DNA of 64,000 nt. Source: Acidobacteriota bacterium (GTDB lineage: Bacteria; Acidobacteriota; Terriglobia; Terriglobales; Acidobacteriaceae). The stretch is from the NCBI GenBank assembly GCA_016196065.1, contig JACPYL010000010.1, positions 186,001-250,000 of the forward strand, written 5' to 3'. Position numbers and translations under genes: made by a program. Of this stretch, positions 25,593 through 34,041 are shown one piece after another (positions within the stretch are counted from its first letter, which is position 1; each line of letters starts with the position of its first letter). The notes beneath the pieces were generated by a model. It saw only the letters and a list, made by a program, of their open reading frames with translations. It made no database searches and was not told the DNA's origin.

Positions 25593-27389
25593 TTACGATC
25601 CGGCGACGGCGCGTTGGGGTGCATTTGCGGCGTGGTTTTGTCCAGCCGGTCTTGCAGCGACGGGGAGTTCGACACGGAACGCTTTGTATCCTTCGGGCGC
25701 TGGTTGTACAAGGATGTGTCCGCCGTGTTCTGCCACAATTCGCGAACAGGCGCCGAGTGAGAGTGTCGGGCGCGTCACGCCTCTTTCCAGATTCTCCAAA
25801 GGCTCGTAAGGGATCGCGGCTGCAGACGCGTCCGCAGTGAACGTGATGCTGACCCACGGGCCATCCTCCTGAGTCTGGATGCGAAGACTGGAAGAAGGCT
25901 CTGCCTGTGCCCGGACGCCGATTTGTCCCGCAAGGTGCAGGAATACGTGCAGGAGCTGGTTCGAGTCAGCCAACACGGGCGGGAGAGCTTCTCCCAAGTC
26001 GGCATTGAAATCCTTTGGCTCCAGCTCAATTTGTGGCGCCAGTAGCCGAATCGCCGTTTGCAGGATCGAATTCACGTCGACCGCAGCCAGCTTGGCAGGA
26101 GCCTGCCGAACGAATGTCAGCAGGCTTGCCACCAGCGTTCGCGTACGGCGAACTTGCGCCGCAACGCGATCGGCCACGCCTTTTTCCAAAGCCGGCAACT
26201 CGGACGCGCTCAAGAGGTCGGAGTATCCCAACATCGCAGTAAGCGGGTTGTTGATTTCGTGAGCGGCGCCGCCGACCAATTGCCCAAGGGAAGCAAGTTT
26301 CTCCGACTGGATCAGTTGATTCTGCAATGCCTTTAGATTTTCGAACGACTCGCGTGATTGTTCCAGGAGATGAGTGAGTTCCTTGCCCAACAGATTCTGC
26401 CGCAGGAAAAGGAGCGTCCCCATCACGATCATGGCAAGCAGGCTCAAGATGCTGCGGAAGTTCTTGACCGATACCGGAGTGACGCTTTCGAGCTGTGCAT
26501 ACAGGGCAAAAAAGGGAAGACTAAAAAGCGCGAGCATGCCGAGTCGAGTGATCCACACCCCCATCATGGTTTGGAATTTCTTCGATTCCGCTAGCTTGAA
26601 GCGAGGCGCAAACTTTCCAATCACCGCGAGCCATGCGATCGAACTGGTCCACGGGATGTCGTAGATGCTGCCGCTGTAATACGTCTGATGGGCAATCGCG
26701 TAGTTGGCGACATAGGAACTGAATGCGTAGAGCGCAGTCGCGCCCAGCAGTTGCGCGTAGAGCAACCGCCAGCCTCCCTGCGCATGATAGGTCGCCATGA
26801 GAAGCGCGGACATCAGGACCAGCACCTCCACGAGGTAGGTTGCGCTGAAGTTGTTGCTGTAGGCGGTCTCGTCGATATGTACGGTCTGCCACGGGATCAC
26901 GGAATACACATAAAGGAAAACCCACCAGATCAGTAGCAGGGCAAAATCCAGGGTCCGTATGCGGGCGTCGCGTTCATCCTCCTCAAGATGAGGGAGCAAC
27001 GCGAGTCCCGCCATCATGGGGACCAGGTGCAGGAAGAGAACCACGTCGCCGCCGAACGGGTTGGGGACTTCCTGATGCCGGAAGACCTCGAAGTAGTTCC
27101 ACATGCACTGGTAAGCAAGCCAGAAGAGCATCCCGCTGAACATCAGGATCCAGAAGGCTCGGGTTCGGCGGCTGGAAGTGTGGCTGGCAAACGTGTTCGG
27201 CAGAAAAGCGCCCGTGGCCAGCAGCAGCAGAGCGCCTTGAATCCAGTCGCTGGCCAGGGTGAGCCCAACGCCGCGAGGAATGAGGAGCGAAGCCGCCGCT
27301 TGGGCGAGGACGAGCGACGTCAGCAGGAGGATCCAAAATTTGTCGCGCGCCCGCAAGCAGAGTACTCCGGCCTCCATTCTAGAACTCAA
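25593..27389 (-). CDS. Membrane histidine-kinase-like protein with degenerate ATP-binding domain
   Basis: 598 residues: nine or ten membrane helices (about 15-335), a coiled linker, HisKA with intact 'GGAAHEINNPLTAMLGYSD', then an HATPase fold. The ATP-site motifs are lost: the N-box reads 'HVFLHLAGQIGV' where two Asn are expected, the DxGxG box reads 'ADASAAAI', and the GxGL box reads 'TLSLGACS'. The phosphoacceptor His is kept, so it may be phosphorylated by another kinase or act as a scaffold. It diverges from the NarL-type kinase gene. Confidence 0.82.
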   Translation of the reverse strand: MSSRMEAGVLCLRARDKFWILLLTSLVLAQAAASLLIPRGVGLTLASDWIQGALLLLATGAFLPNTFASHTSSRRTRAFWILMFSGMLFWLAYQCMWNYFEVFRHQEVPNPFGGDVVLFLHLVPMMAGLALLPHLEEDERDARIRTLDFALLLIWWVFLYVYSVIPWQTVHIDETAYSNNFSATYLVEVLVLMSALLMATYHAQGGWRLLYAQLLGATALYAFSSYVANYAIAHQTYYSGSIYDIPWTSSIAWLAVIGKFAPRFKLAESKKFQTMMGVWITRLGMLALFSLPFFALYAQLESVTPVSVKNFRSILSLLAMIVMGTLLFLRQNLLGKELTHLLEQSRESFENLKALQNQLIQSEKLASLGQLVGGAAHEINNPLTAMLGYSDLLSASELPALEKGVADRVAAQVRRTRTLVASLLTFVRQAPAKLAAVDVNSILQTAIRLLAPQIELEPKDFNADLGEALPPVLADSNQLLHVFLHLAGQIGVRAQAEPSSSLRIQTQEDGPWVSITFTADASAAAIPYEPLENLERGVTRPTLSLGACSRIVAEHGGHILVQPAPEGYKAFRVELPVAARPAGQNHAANAPQRAVAGS

Positions 27390-27545
27390 TCGGAGAGAAC
27401 AGGGATTACTAGGGTAATGCGGACCTCAGCGGTGCGAGGTCAGATTCCAGGGGGAAGTCCGAAAACGATCGGGCAGGGTGGAGTTCCTTGGAGATTGATC
27501 TTAGAATTAGGCACGCCGAAATTGTCAGCGGCAAAGAGGGTTCAG

Positions 27546-29357
27546 GTGGGCTTTTCGATTCCCAGATATCGAGATTTGTGGCGCTTCCGCGCCCCACTCA
27601 CTTCGGGTGAGATCCGGCGTACCGAACGGTGGCTCGCTACGGCACGCGTCGCCCTGACAATCGCCACCCTGATCACACTCTGGATGGAACCGGCTCGAGG
27701 GGTGGTCTATTCACTCTGGTTGTACTGGTTGCTGATCGTTTACCTCGTGCACGCGGTGGTAGTGATGTTGCTGGTGCGCTTCCGCAACCGGTCCACGCGC
27801 GCATTTCGACTGGTTGTCCACGGCGCTGACATCCTTTGGCCGGTTCTGATTTCATTGTTTACGACCTCGGAAAGGGGTCCGTTCTTTCTGTTCTTTGTGT
27901 TCGTGATGGCCGCCGCTGCCTATCGCTGGGGCCTGTGGGAGACGGTCGGCACATCCGTGATTGCCGTTGTCCTTTTGTGGCTTGAAGGATGGGCGGTCAA
28001 CGCCGGCCTGGAACAGGCGGCTGATGCCTGGTTGCGGGTCGCGCATTTGCCGCGGCTGGCCCTCGGAGTAAAGCACATTGATCCGCAACAGCTTTTCATG
28101 TCGTCGGTCTACCTGATGGTGCTCGGGTTGTTGCTTGGGTACATGTCGGAAAACGAGAAGAAGCTGCGTGCCGAGCGCGTGGTGATTACACGCGTTCTCA
28201 GTTCCGCTCGCGTGGAAGCCGGACTGACGAACACGATGCAGGAGATTCTGGGGGAAGTATTGAGCCTGTATGCGGCACGCAGGGTCTTGAGCGCCTCGCA
28301 GGAATCCAACAGTTATCGCGTGTTCCTGGCGGACGTGCATCGTACTTCAGAAGGTACACCGATGCTGCGCTGGCACGACGCGTTACCACATACTGAAGCA
28401 GCATATTTGTTCGATTCGGCAGCCGATGGGATCTATGCGCGGCGTAACGGGAAAAGCTTCGACGCAGTGCTGCTGGATGCGGGTGGGCAGCGTCTGCGCG
28501 ACGTGGATACGGCTTTCCTGGAAGGCCTGATGCGCACGGAAACATTCCAGTCGGTGGCCTCTGTGGCATTCGGATTCGGGAAGGAGTGGTCGGGGCGAGT
28601 ATTCATTTTCGATCCCCAGCGGATCGGGGACCCCGAGGAAGAGCTCCGCTTCCTGCAGGAATTCTCACACCAGGTTGGTCCGGCAATCTACAACGTTTAC
28701 CTGATGCGGCGCTTACGGGAACGAGCCGGAGCGGTGGAGCGGGCGAAGTTCGCGCGCGAATTGCATGATGGAGCGATTCAGTCGTTGATCGCGGTCGAAA
28801 TGCAACTCGATGTGGTGCGGCGCCAGTCCGGACATGCGCCCGTAGTGATGAGCGAACTTTCGCGTATCCAAAAGCTGCTCCGCGAAGAAGTTCTCAAACT
28901 GCGCGAACTGATGCAGACCATGAAGTCGTTCGAGGTGGATGCGGAGCGGCTCCCGGGTTTTGTGGCGGATACGGTGGAGCGCTTCCGCCGCGAAACGGGA
29001 ATCTCGGCAGAGTTTGTGAGCGAGGTCGGGACGGTGGACTTGCCGCAGAAAGTTTGTCGCGAACTCGCCCGGATTGTGCAGGAGAGCCTGGTCAATGTCC
29101 GCAAGCATAGCGGCGCTAGGAACGTCCTGGTGCGGCTGGCCAATCGTGCGGGCAACCTGCAACTTACCGTAGAGGACGATGGACGCGGTTTTTCATTCTC
29201 CGGCAGACAGTCCGAGGCCGAGTTGGCGGTGACCGGGAAGGGGCCGGCGGTGATTCGTGAACGAGTGCGCTTGCTTGCAGGCGAACTCACGATAGAATCG
29301 AATCCGGGACATGGTGCACGGGTAGAAGTTAGAATTCCGACGAGCGCGAAAAACTAA
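27546..29357 (+). CDS. NarL-type (HisKA_3) membrane sensor histidine kinase
   Basis: 603 residues from GTG 27546. Several membrane helices (about 30-240), a GAF-like region, then HisKA_3 with the phosphoacceptor in 'FARELHDGAIQSLIA', N-box 'ARIVQESLVNVRKHS' and 'VEDDGRGFSF'. GTG 27546 has AAAGAGGG just upstream; an ATG at 27417 is an alternative. The open frame continues back to 26988 but there it overlies the divergent kinase gene and encodes low-complexity hydrophilic residues, so that part is rejected. It is two bases from the regulator at 29360, its cognate partner. Confidence 0.85.
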   Translation: MGFSIPRYRDLWRFRAPLTSGEIRRTERWLATARVALTIATLITLWMEPARGVVYSLWLYWLLIVYLVHAVVVMLLVRFRNRSTRAFRLVVHGADILWPVLISLFTTSERGPFFLFFVFVMAAAAYRWGLWETVGTSVIAVVLLWLEGWAVNAGLEQAADAWLRVAHLPRLALGVKHIDPQQLFMSSVYLMVLGLLLGYMSENEKKLRAERVVITRVLSSARVEAGLTNTMQEILGEVLSLYAARRVLSASQESNSYRVFLADVHRTSEGTPMLRWHDALPHTEAAYLFDSAADGIYARRNGKSFDAVLLDAGGQRLRDVDTAFLEGLMRTETFQSVASVAFGFGKEWSGRVFIFDPQRIGDPEEELRFLQEFSHQVGPAIYNVYLMRRLRERAGAVERAKFARELHDGAIQSLIAVEMQLDVVRRQSGHAPVVMSELSRIQKLLREEVLKLRELMQTMKSFEVDAERLPGFVADTVERFRRETGISAEFVSEVGTVDLPQKVCRELARIVQESLVNVRKHSGARNVLVRLANRAGNLQLTVEDDGRGFSFSGRQSEAELAVTGKGPAVIRERVRLLAGELTIESNPGHGARVEVRIPTSAKN

Positions 29358-29359
29358 TC

Positions 29360-30046
29360 ATGGACAGACAAGGCCGTTCCATCCGTATCGTGATCGCCGA
29401 CGATCATCCAATTTTCCGTGACGGTCTGCGCCGCCTGCTGGAGACTGAGTCGGACATGAAAGTGGTCGGCGAAGGCTCCGACGGCCGCGAAGCGGTGAAA
29501 CTCGCAACCGAGATCAAGCCGGACATTCTGCTCCTCGATCTGGCCATGCCGCACCACACCGGTCTGGATGCGCTGCGTGATCTGAGTACGAATACCGGGG
29601 CGGGTGCGGTCCGGATCATCCTGTTGACCGCGGCGGCCGAAAAAAAACAGATTGTCGAGGCTTTACAGCTGGGCGCACGCGGCGTGGTGTTGAAGGACTC
29701 CGCTACTCAGTTGCTCTTGAAGGCCATCCACGCTGTGATGTCGGGAGAATATTGGGTTGGGCGCGACAGCGTCTCAAACCTGGTGCAATACCTTCGCAAC
29801 CTGATGCAGAGTTCCAGCGAGGAATCCAAGCAAAAGAAATTTGGCCTGACGCCACGCGAGTTAGAAATCGTCTCGGCCGTGGTCGCGGGATACGCGAACA
29901 AGGAAATCGCGGAATATTTCAAAATTAGCGAAGATACGGTCAAACACCATCTCAGTAACATCTTCGATAAACTAGGGGTATCGACCCGTCTGGAACTCGC
30001 GTTGTTTGCCGTGAACCAGGGCCTTCCGCTGAAAACCATCGTCTAA
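29360..30046 (+). CDS. NarL/FixJ family response regulator
   Basis: 228 residues: receiver domain ('VIADDHPIFRDGL', phosphoacceptor in 'ILLLDLAMP', 'VVLKDSATQ') and a C-terminal LuxR-type helix-turn-helix ('LTPRELEIVSAVVAGYANKE', 'EDTVKHHLSNIFDKLGV'). It is the DNA-binding partner of the kinase two bases upstream. Candidate targets include the pilin gene just downstream, whose leader holds two short palindromes; that link is inference. Confidence 0.93.
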   Translation: MDRQGRSIRIVIADDHPIFRDGLRRLLETESDMKVVGEGSDGREAVKLATEIKPDILLLDLAMPHHTGLDALRDLSTNTGAGAVRIILLTAAAEKKQIVEALQLGARGVVLKDSATQLLLKAIHAVMSGEYWVGRDSVSNLVQYLRNLMQSSSEESKQKKFGLTPRELEIVSAVVAGYANKEIAEYFKISEDTVKHHLSNIFDKLGVSTRLELALFAVNQGLPLKTIV

Positions 30047-30089
30047 TCAAGCACTTAAGAGAACCTTCGTTCGGAAGGTAACCGATGAC

Positions 30090-30123
30090 TGGCACCATAG
30101 TGCTACACAGTGTCACTACTGTG
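30090..30123 (+). promoter_or_regulatory. Two adjacent palindromes upstream of the Flp pilin gene
   Basis: TGGCAC-CATA-GTGCTA (30090-30105, one mismatch) and CACAGT-GTCACT-ACTGTG (30106-30123, perfect arms) lie head to tail about 110 bases before the pilin start. They look like operator sites for a dimeric regulator. Confidence 0.4.
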
Positions 30124-30231
30124 CTATTGGGTAGTTGGCTTCCCCTTCGATAGGCTTACAAGAGTCGACACCGGAACTATGTGTATTTGGGGATCGAGTG
30201 TCTCCGAGTGTCACTCAAACTGGGGGTCAAA

Positions 30232-30399
30232 GTGATCGCAACCTTACGTCAGCTTTGGAATGACAATCAGGGACAGGACGTCGCGGAATACGCCGTGATG
30301 CTGGCCGTGATTCTTGTCATCGTGATTGGAACGGTTCGCCTGATCGGTGGGAACGCGAATAACGTATTCTCGCAAGTCTCGAGCTCAATGTCGCAATAG
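30232..30399 (+). CDS. Flp-type (type IVb) pilin
   Basis: 55 residues from GTG 30232: a 14-residue leader ending in Gly, then 'QDVAEYAVMLAVILVIVIG'. Gly before the mature part, Glu at +5 and Tyr at +6 are the marks of Flp prepilins cut by a TadV/prepilin peptidase. An upstream in-frame GTG at 30181 would give a 31-residue leader, longer than typical; GGGGGT before 30232 favours the shorter form. No tad export genes are in the window, so this is an orphan pilin next to a two-component pair. Confidence 0.8.
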   Translation: MIATLRQLWNDNQGQDVAEYAVMLAVILVIVIGTVRLIGGNANNVFSQVSSSMSQ

Positions 30400-30554
30400 C
30401 GGCGCTCAACGTCCCCTTCCGCTTCCGTGTGAACGCGCGTCCCCCCTTGAACCGGCTCCCCGCCATTTTTCTGGTCATTCTCCCACGATAGGGATAGTGT
30501 CGCCTGTCCCGTTGGCGCAATTTTCCATCACAAACAGATGGGTTCAGAGTGAAG

Positions 30555-30583
30555 GTAGAGACGCGGCTTCCTTGCGTCTCTAC
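30555..30583. repeat. GTAGAGACGC inverted repeat
   Basis: GTAGAGACGC (30555-30564) and GCGTCTCTAC (30574-30583) are perfect complements around a nine-base loop. Related units occur at 33926-34005. It lies between the pilin gene and the convergent M48 gene and may end transcription. Confidence 0.7.
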
Positions 30584-30601
30584 CCATCTTTGGATGGTTC
30601 T

Positions 30602-32530
30602 CTATTGGGCCGAAGGTGCAGCAGTAGGCGAAGCTGTCTTGTCAGGTTCGGGAGTCTTCTCGGGAGCGGGAGTCGTCGCAGGGCCCGAAGTAGGAGCCGC
30701 ATTGGCTGGCGCCGTTGCCGGAGCAGACGCCGGAGTAGCAGGGGCTGAAACCGGATCCGAAGCCGCCGGTGCTGCGCTGGGTGCTGACGCCGGAGCAGTT
30801 GCGGGCACTGTCACGGGCGCTGCAGCAGGTGTCGAAACGGGCGGCGTGCTTCCCAATCTTGCAAGGAACGGGAAAAATGGCGTGACTTCAAACGGCATTT
30901 TCTCCGCTGGCGAGTTCAGAGCCACGGGTTTCGTCTTGATCAATTCCAGTCGATCGGTCCACGGGTCAACTTTGACGCGGCCACCGAGTGGCAGGGCTGC
31001 GATTTGATCCGTCTTCTTGGGATCAAAATTCGGAGACGCTGTCATCAACGGAGACATACGGATCGCGTCGCCATTCAAAAGGCTATCGCCCAGGTGCGGA
31101 CGGATCAGGCTCTTCAATTGCGGAGCACGGGCCTGCACTGCTTTCAGGAATAGTCCCGGCGTCGCCATCTTGTCTTTGTAGGGAGAGTTGTTGATCAACT
31201 CGAGGGCCTTCTTGTCGGCGGCTTCTTCTTCACTCTTGATGCGGCCGAAATCCATGCGCTCGAAGGTGCGCTCATCCGGAAAGAACATTCGATCGTTGAA
31301 AGCGAGCTTGGTGTCGAGCTTATGTCCGAGCACGATATGCGCGAGTTCGTGGGTCAGAACCATCGCCAGGGACGCTTCATCGGGCAGAACGTCGACCATG
31401 CCGCGGCTCATTACGATGGTGTGCCCAATCGTGAACGACTCCAAGGGAGTGGTCAGCAGGACGCGGCAGTGGATCTCCGGCTGAATGTCGAGATTGTTGG
31501 TGATCATCACGTTGTTGACCACCGTCTGCAGCACTTTGTCGATTTCACCTTCGGGAGCAAGTAATCCAATTTGCTGCAGGCGATCGACGACGTTGATTTC
31601 AGCCTGGCGCTCCCAGGCGCGTTGCGCTTCGATCGGCGTTGCGTCCTGCGACTTCTGGCTCTGGTCCTGAACAGGATTCGGAGCGTCGACCGTGATGTCG
31701 GTGAACTCCGAGCTGCGCTTGAAGTCCTTCAGGTTGTAGCCCCAGAGGCGAGTCTGTGCCTTGTAGTGAATGGTCTGGCCGATGCGGTACTTGAGGTCGG
31801 ATTCTTCGGAGTAGACGAACGAAGGCAGCCACACGCCCGGCCGCATGTTCATCCGCCAGCTGTCGAAGTGCAAGTAGTAGCTGGAACGCGGATGCGGATA
31901 GTACGTGCCGTTGAAGCGGACGATGTTGTAGTCCTGCTCTTCGACCCAGATGCGGCCGAGGAATCGGCCTTTGCCGGCATCCTTTTTGGGCGCAACGTCG
32001 AGAACGATGCAACGAATCTCACCGAGAAACTCGCGGCGTACGAAGGTGAAGTCGTAGAACTTGCGCTGAAAATCATCGTCCAGGACAACCATCTGCGCGA
32101 AACCCAGCGGCAGGAATTTCATGGTGTAGACGTTGCTCAGTTTGCTGAGCATGCGCTTGCCGAGTCCGCCGGTGGTCGGCGAGGTAAAGGTGCGATCATC
32201 GGCGCCATTGGTCATATCCAGGCGGCCGAGGAAATAGAGGTCGCTCGCGGGCACGACCGTGCCTGAATCCTTGTCGTCCTTGAGATTCTGGAGATAGGTC
32301 TCGACCAGGGGATGCAGGTTCTTCATCTGGGCCATGAAGAAATGTTCGCGTTCCACGGCTCGATCGATAACCTGGTCAAAACTGGCGGCAGCGGCGGCAG
32401 CTTGCTGCGTGGCCGCATCGCGGGTGGTGGAGAGTTGTGGTTCAGTCGCCGATGGTGTTTGAGCAAGCAGGGTTGCGGCGAACACACAGACGAGGGAGAG
32501 TACCGCAAAAAAGGGTCGCAACATATTCAA
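30602..32530 (-). CDS. Exported M48 family metallopeptidase with Pro/Ala-rich tail
   Basis: 642 residues with a signal peptide (cleavage near 'LLAQ'), a beta-rich region of about 230 residues, then the zinc protease core with 'VLTHELAHIVLGHKLD' (HExxH) and Glu in 'SEEEAADKKALELI'. The last 90 residues are almost only Pro, Ala, Ser and Thr, a flexible linker or wall-spanning tail. The TTG at 32530 is positioned exactly at the +1 predicted from a TAAAAT box (32542-32537); ATG 32524, two codons on, is the alternative. It follows the TonB-like gene by 26 bases and is probably co-regulated with it. Confidence 0.85.
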   Translation of the reverse strand: MNMLRPFFAVLSLVCVFAATLLAQTPSATEPQLSTTRDAATQQAAAAAASFDQVIDRAVEREHFFMAQMKNLHPLVETYLQNLKDDKDSGTVVPASDLYFLGRLDMTNGADDRTFTSPTTGGLGKRMLSKLSNVYTMKFLPLGFAQMVVLDDDFQRKFYDFTFVRREFLGEIRCIVLDVAPKKDAGKGRFLGRIWVEEQDYNIVRFNGTYYPHPRSSYYLHFDSWRMNMRPGVWLPSFVYSEESDLKYRIGQTIHYKAQTRLWGYNLKDFKRSSEFTDITVDAPNPVQDQSQKSQDATPIEAQRAWERQAEINVVDRLQQIGLLAPEGEIDKVLQTVVNNVMITNNLDIQPEIHCRVLLTTPLESFTIGHTIVMSRGMVDVLPDEASLAMVLTHELAHIVLGHKLDTKLAFNDRMFFPDERTFERMDFGRIKSEEEAADKKALELINNSPYKDKMATPGLFLKAVQARAPQLKSLIRPHLGDSLLNGDAIRMSPLMTASPNFDPKKTDQIAALPLGGRVKVDPWTDRLELIKTKPVALNSPAEKMPFEVTPFFPFLARLGSTPPVSTPAAAPVTVPATAPASAPSAAPAASDPVSAPATPASAPATAPANAAPTSGPATTPAPEKTPEPDKTASPTAAPSAQ

Positions 32531-32536
32531 TTGTTT

Positions 32537-32542
32537 ATTTTA
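32537..32542 (-). promoter_or_regulatory. -10 element for a leaderless M48 peptidase transcript
   Basis: On the minus strand TAAAAT ends seven bases before the TTG at 32530, so +1 would be the first base of that codon. Confidence 0.35.
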
Positions 32543-32556
32543 CCTAGTATTTCTAT

Positions 32557-33603
32557 CTAGGATGCAAGCTGGAACACGATATGGAGGACAGCCTGAAAAT
32601 CGGAAGGTTGTCCATCCTTCAGAGCCGGCTTGAACTGGATCTTTTGCGCGGCTTGAATGGCCGATTCATCCAGTCCATGACCTAGACCTTGTACGACTCG
32701 CTGGACGTGAATCTGACCGGTCGCAGTAAACACTACTTCCAGCAGAACCTCACCTTCAACTTTGAGCCGTTTTCCTTCTTCAGTGTAAACCGGACGAGGC
32801 TTGAATGTGATCTCTGCAGGAATCGTTTTCGCCATTGCCTCGGGAGTTTTTGTTCTTGCCGCCGCGGGCGAGACAACGTCGGTATCGCCAAATCCACCTT
32901 GCCGGACTGTCCCGCGAGTAGCGGACACGCGTCCTGAGTTGTCGCCGGTGGCGACGCCGTTGCCAAAGCCGGCACTGGCGACCACGCCGCGCACGCCTTT
33001 GGATCCACCCGTTCCATTGCCTTGGCCGGGACCTGCAGGCATGTCAAACGAACCAAGCCGGGCGATCGTCACAGCATGGCCGGGATTGTCGCGGGCAGGA
33101 ACTCCGTTGGGATCGCCGAGTCCACCGGTCTGCACTTTGGCAGGTGCGGCGGCCAGGGTCGGAGTCGCCGAACTTCCGGTCGAGAATACATTCGTCCGGA
33201 CCAGTTGTTTCGGGATTGCAGGCTTGATATCCGGAATGGGATCAATTTTGGCAGCCAATTCCACTTTTGGAGCTTGCACTTCAGGGACGACTTTCTTCGG
33301 AATCTGCAATTCTTTGGGCACACGCAGTGCTTCCGGCCGTGGCACCACCACTTCAGCAACCTTCGGAGTTGGGAAAGTCCGCATGGGTGCCGGCTTTTGC
33401 GGGACCGGTGGCGGAGTATTCACCAGGCTGACGAAGTGATAGTCGCGCGCAGGTATCTCCAGCAGGTCAGGATTCATGACCGCCGCTACCAAAGCAAATA
33501 TGACCAGCACTGATTGCACGCCGTAGCTGAAAACAAATTTCTGCCAGCGGGCGCGAGGATCAGGGAGAATACCAAGGGTCAATTCCAAAGGCTGGGAATT
33601 CAT
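32557..33603 (-). CDS. TonB family energy transducer
   Basis: 348 residues: one N-terminal membrane helix (about 28-45), a long Pro/Lys/Val-rich spacer for crossing the periplasm, a Gly-rich stretch, and a C-terminal TonB domain with 'EGEVLLEVVFTATGQIHVQRVV' split over its strands and 'AIQAAQKIQFKPA'. TonB proteins pass proton-motive energy to outer-membrane receptors. GAGGTAA lies seven bases before the ATG. No ExbB/ExbD or receptor gene is nearby. Confidence 0.9.
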   Translation of the reverse strand: MNSQPLELTLGILPDPRARWQKFVFSYGVQSVLVIFALVAAVMNPDLLEIPARDYHFVSLVNTPPPVPQKPAPMRTFPTPKVAEVVVPRPEALRVPKELQIPKKVVPEVQAPKVELAAKIDPIPDIKPAIPKQLVRTNVFSTGSSATPTLAAAPAKVQTGGLGDPNGVPARDNPGHAVTIARLGSFDMPAGPGQGNGTGGSKGVRGVVASAGFGNGVATGDNSGRVSATRGTVRQGGFGDTDVVSPAAARTKTPEAMAKTIPAEITFKPRPVYTEEGKRLKVEGEVLLEVVFTATGQIHVQRVVQGLGHGLDESAIQAAQKIQFKPALKDGQPSDFQAVLHIVFQLAS

Positions 33604-34041
33604 AATTCATTACCTCAACGGCTACGAAAAATCAGCCGTACGTCAAAGGGTCATCTAATCTGACGGATACGGCCGCCAGATGCCTTTCCGGACAATTTCC
33701 ACCTAACTCGGAGACGGGTCGCGAGAAGCAACTACGACATCTGAATGTGCACGCCGAAGGCCACTTCCGACCGCTGCTCCTAGGGGTAAGATGCTGGTAA
33801 GCAGCGACTTATCTTGGGTATTCGCTATCGTAGCAGACCGGAAGGGCATGCTTGCAAAGTTTTTCCTACCTCGCGAGGGAAATTTTGGGGAGGAATTTGG
33901 AAGAAATTGCCGGACCCCTCCGCCTGTAGAGACGAGGCTTGCCTCGTCTCCCTCGCCCTCAATAATGGCGTTGCCCAGCGGAGACGCGGCAAGCTGCGTC
34001 TCTACGGCGCGTCTCTTGATAACGCGTTTGTCTCCGCGCCT
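33604..34041. other. 438-base intergenic region with repeats
   Basis: Contains the tonB ribosome site and presumably its promoter at the left end, about 280 bases with nothing recognised, and a cluster of GTAGAGACG-type inverted repeats at 33926-34005. Open frames crossing it run into the reverse complement of the agmatinase gene and are not accepted. Confidence 0.6.
33926..34005. repeat. Cluster of GTAGAGACG inverted repeats
   Basis: GAGACGAGGC (33929-33938) and GCCTCGTCTC (33941-33950) form a perfect ten-base stem with a two-base loop; GAGACGC (33981-33987) and GCGTCTC (33996-34002) form a second stem. Outer GTAGAGACG and CGTCTCTAC also pair across the whole unit. Same family as 30555-30583. 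Confidence 0.75.

Noticed and set aside
26988-27545. N-terminal extension of the NarL-type kinase frame
   Set aside because: It lies antisense over the divergent kinase gene and encodes low-complexity charged residues; a GTG with a ribosome site at 27546 fits the family better.
30090-30104. Possible sigma-54 promoter TGGCAC...TGCT before the pilin
   Set aside because: The distance between the GG and GC elements is nine instead of the required ten bases.
30549-31007. Ala/Gly-rich plus-strand frame
   Set aside because: It is the antisense of the Pro/Ala-rich tail of the M48 peptidase; low complexity on one strand gives low complexity on the other.
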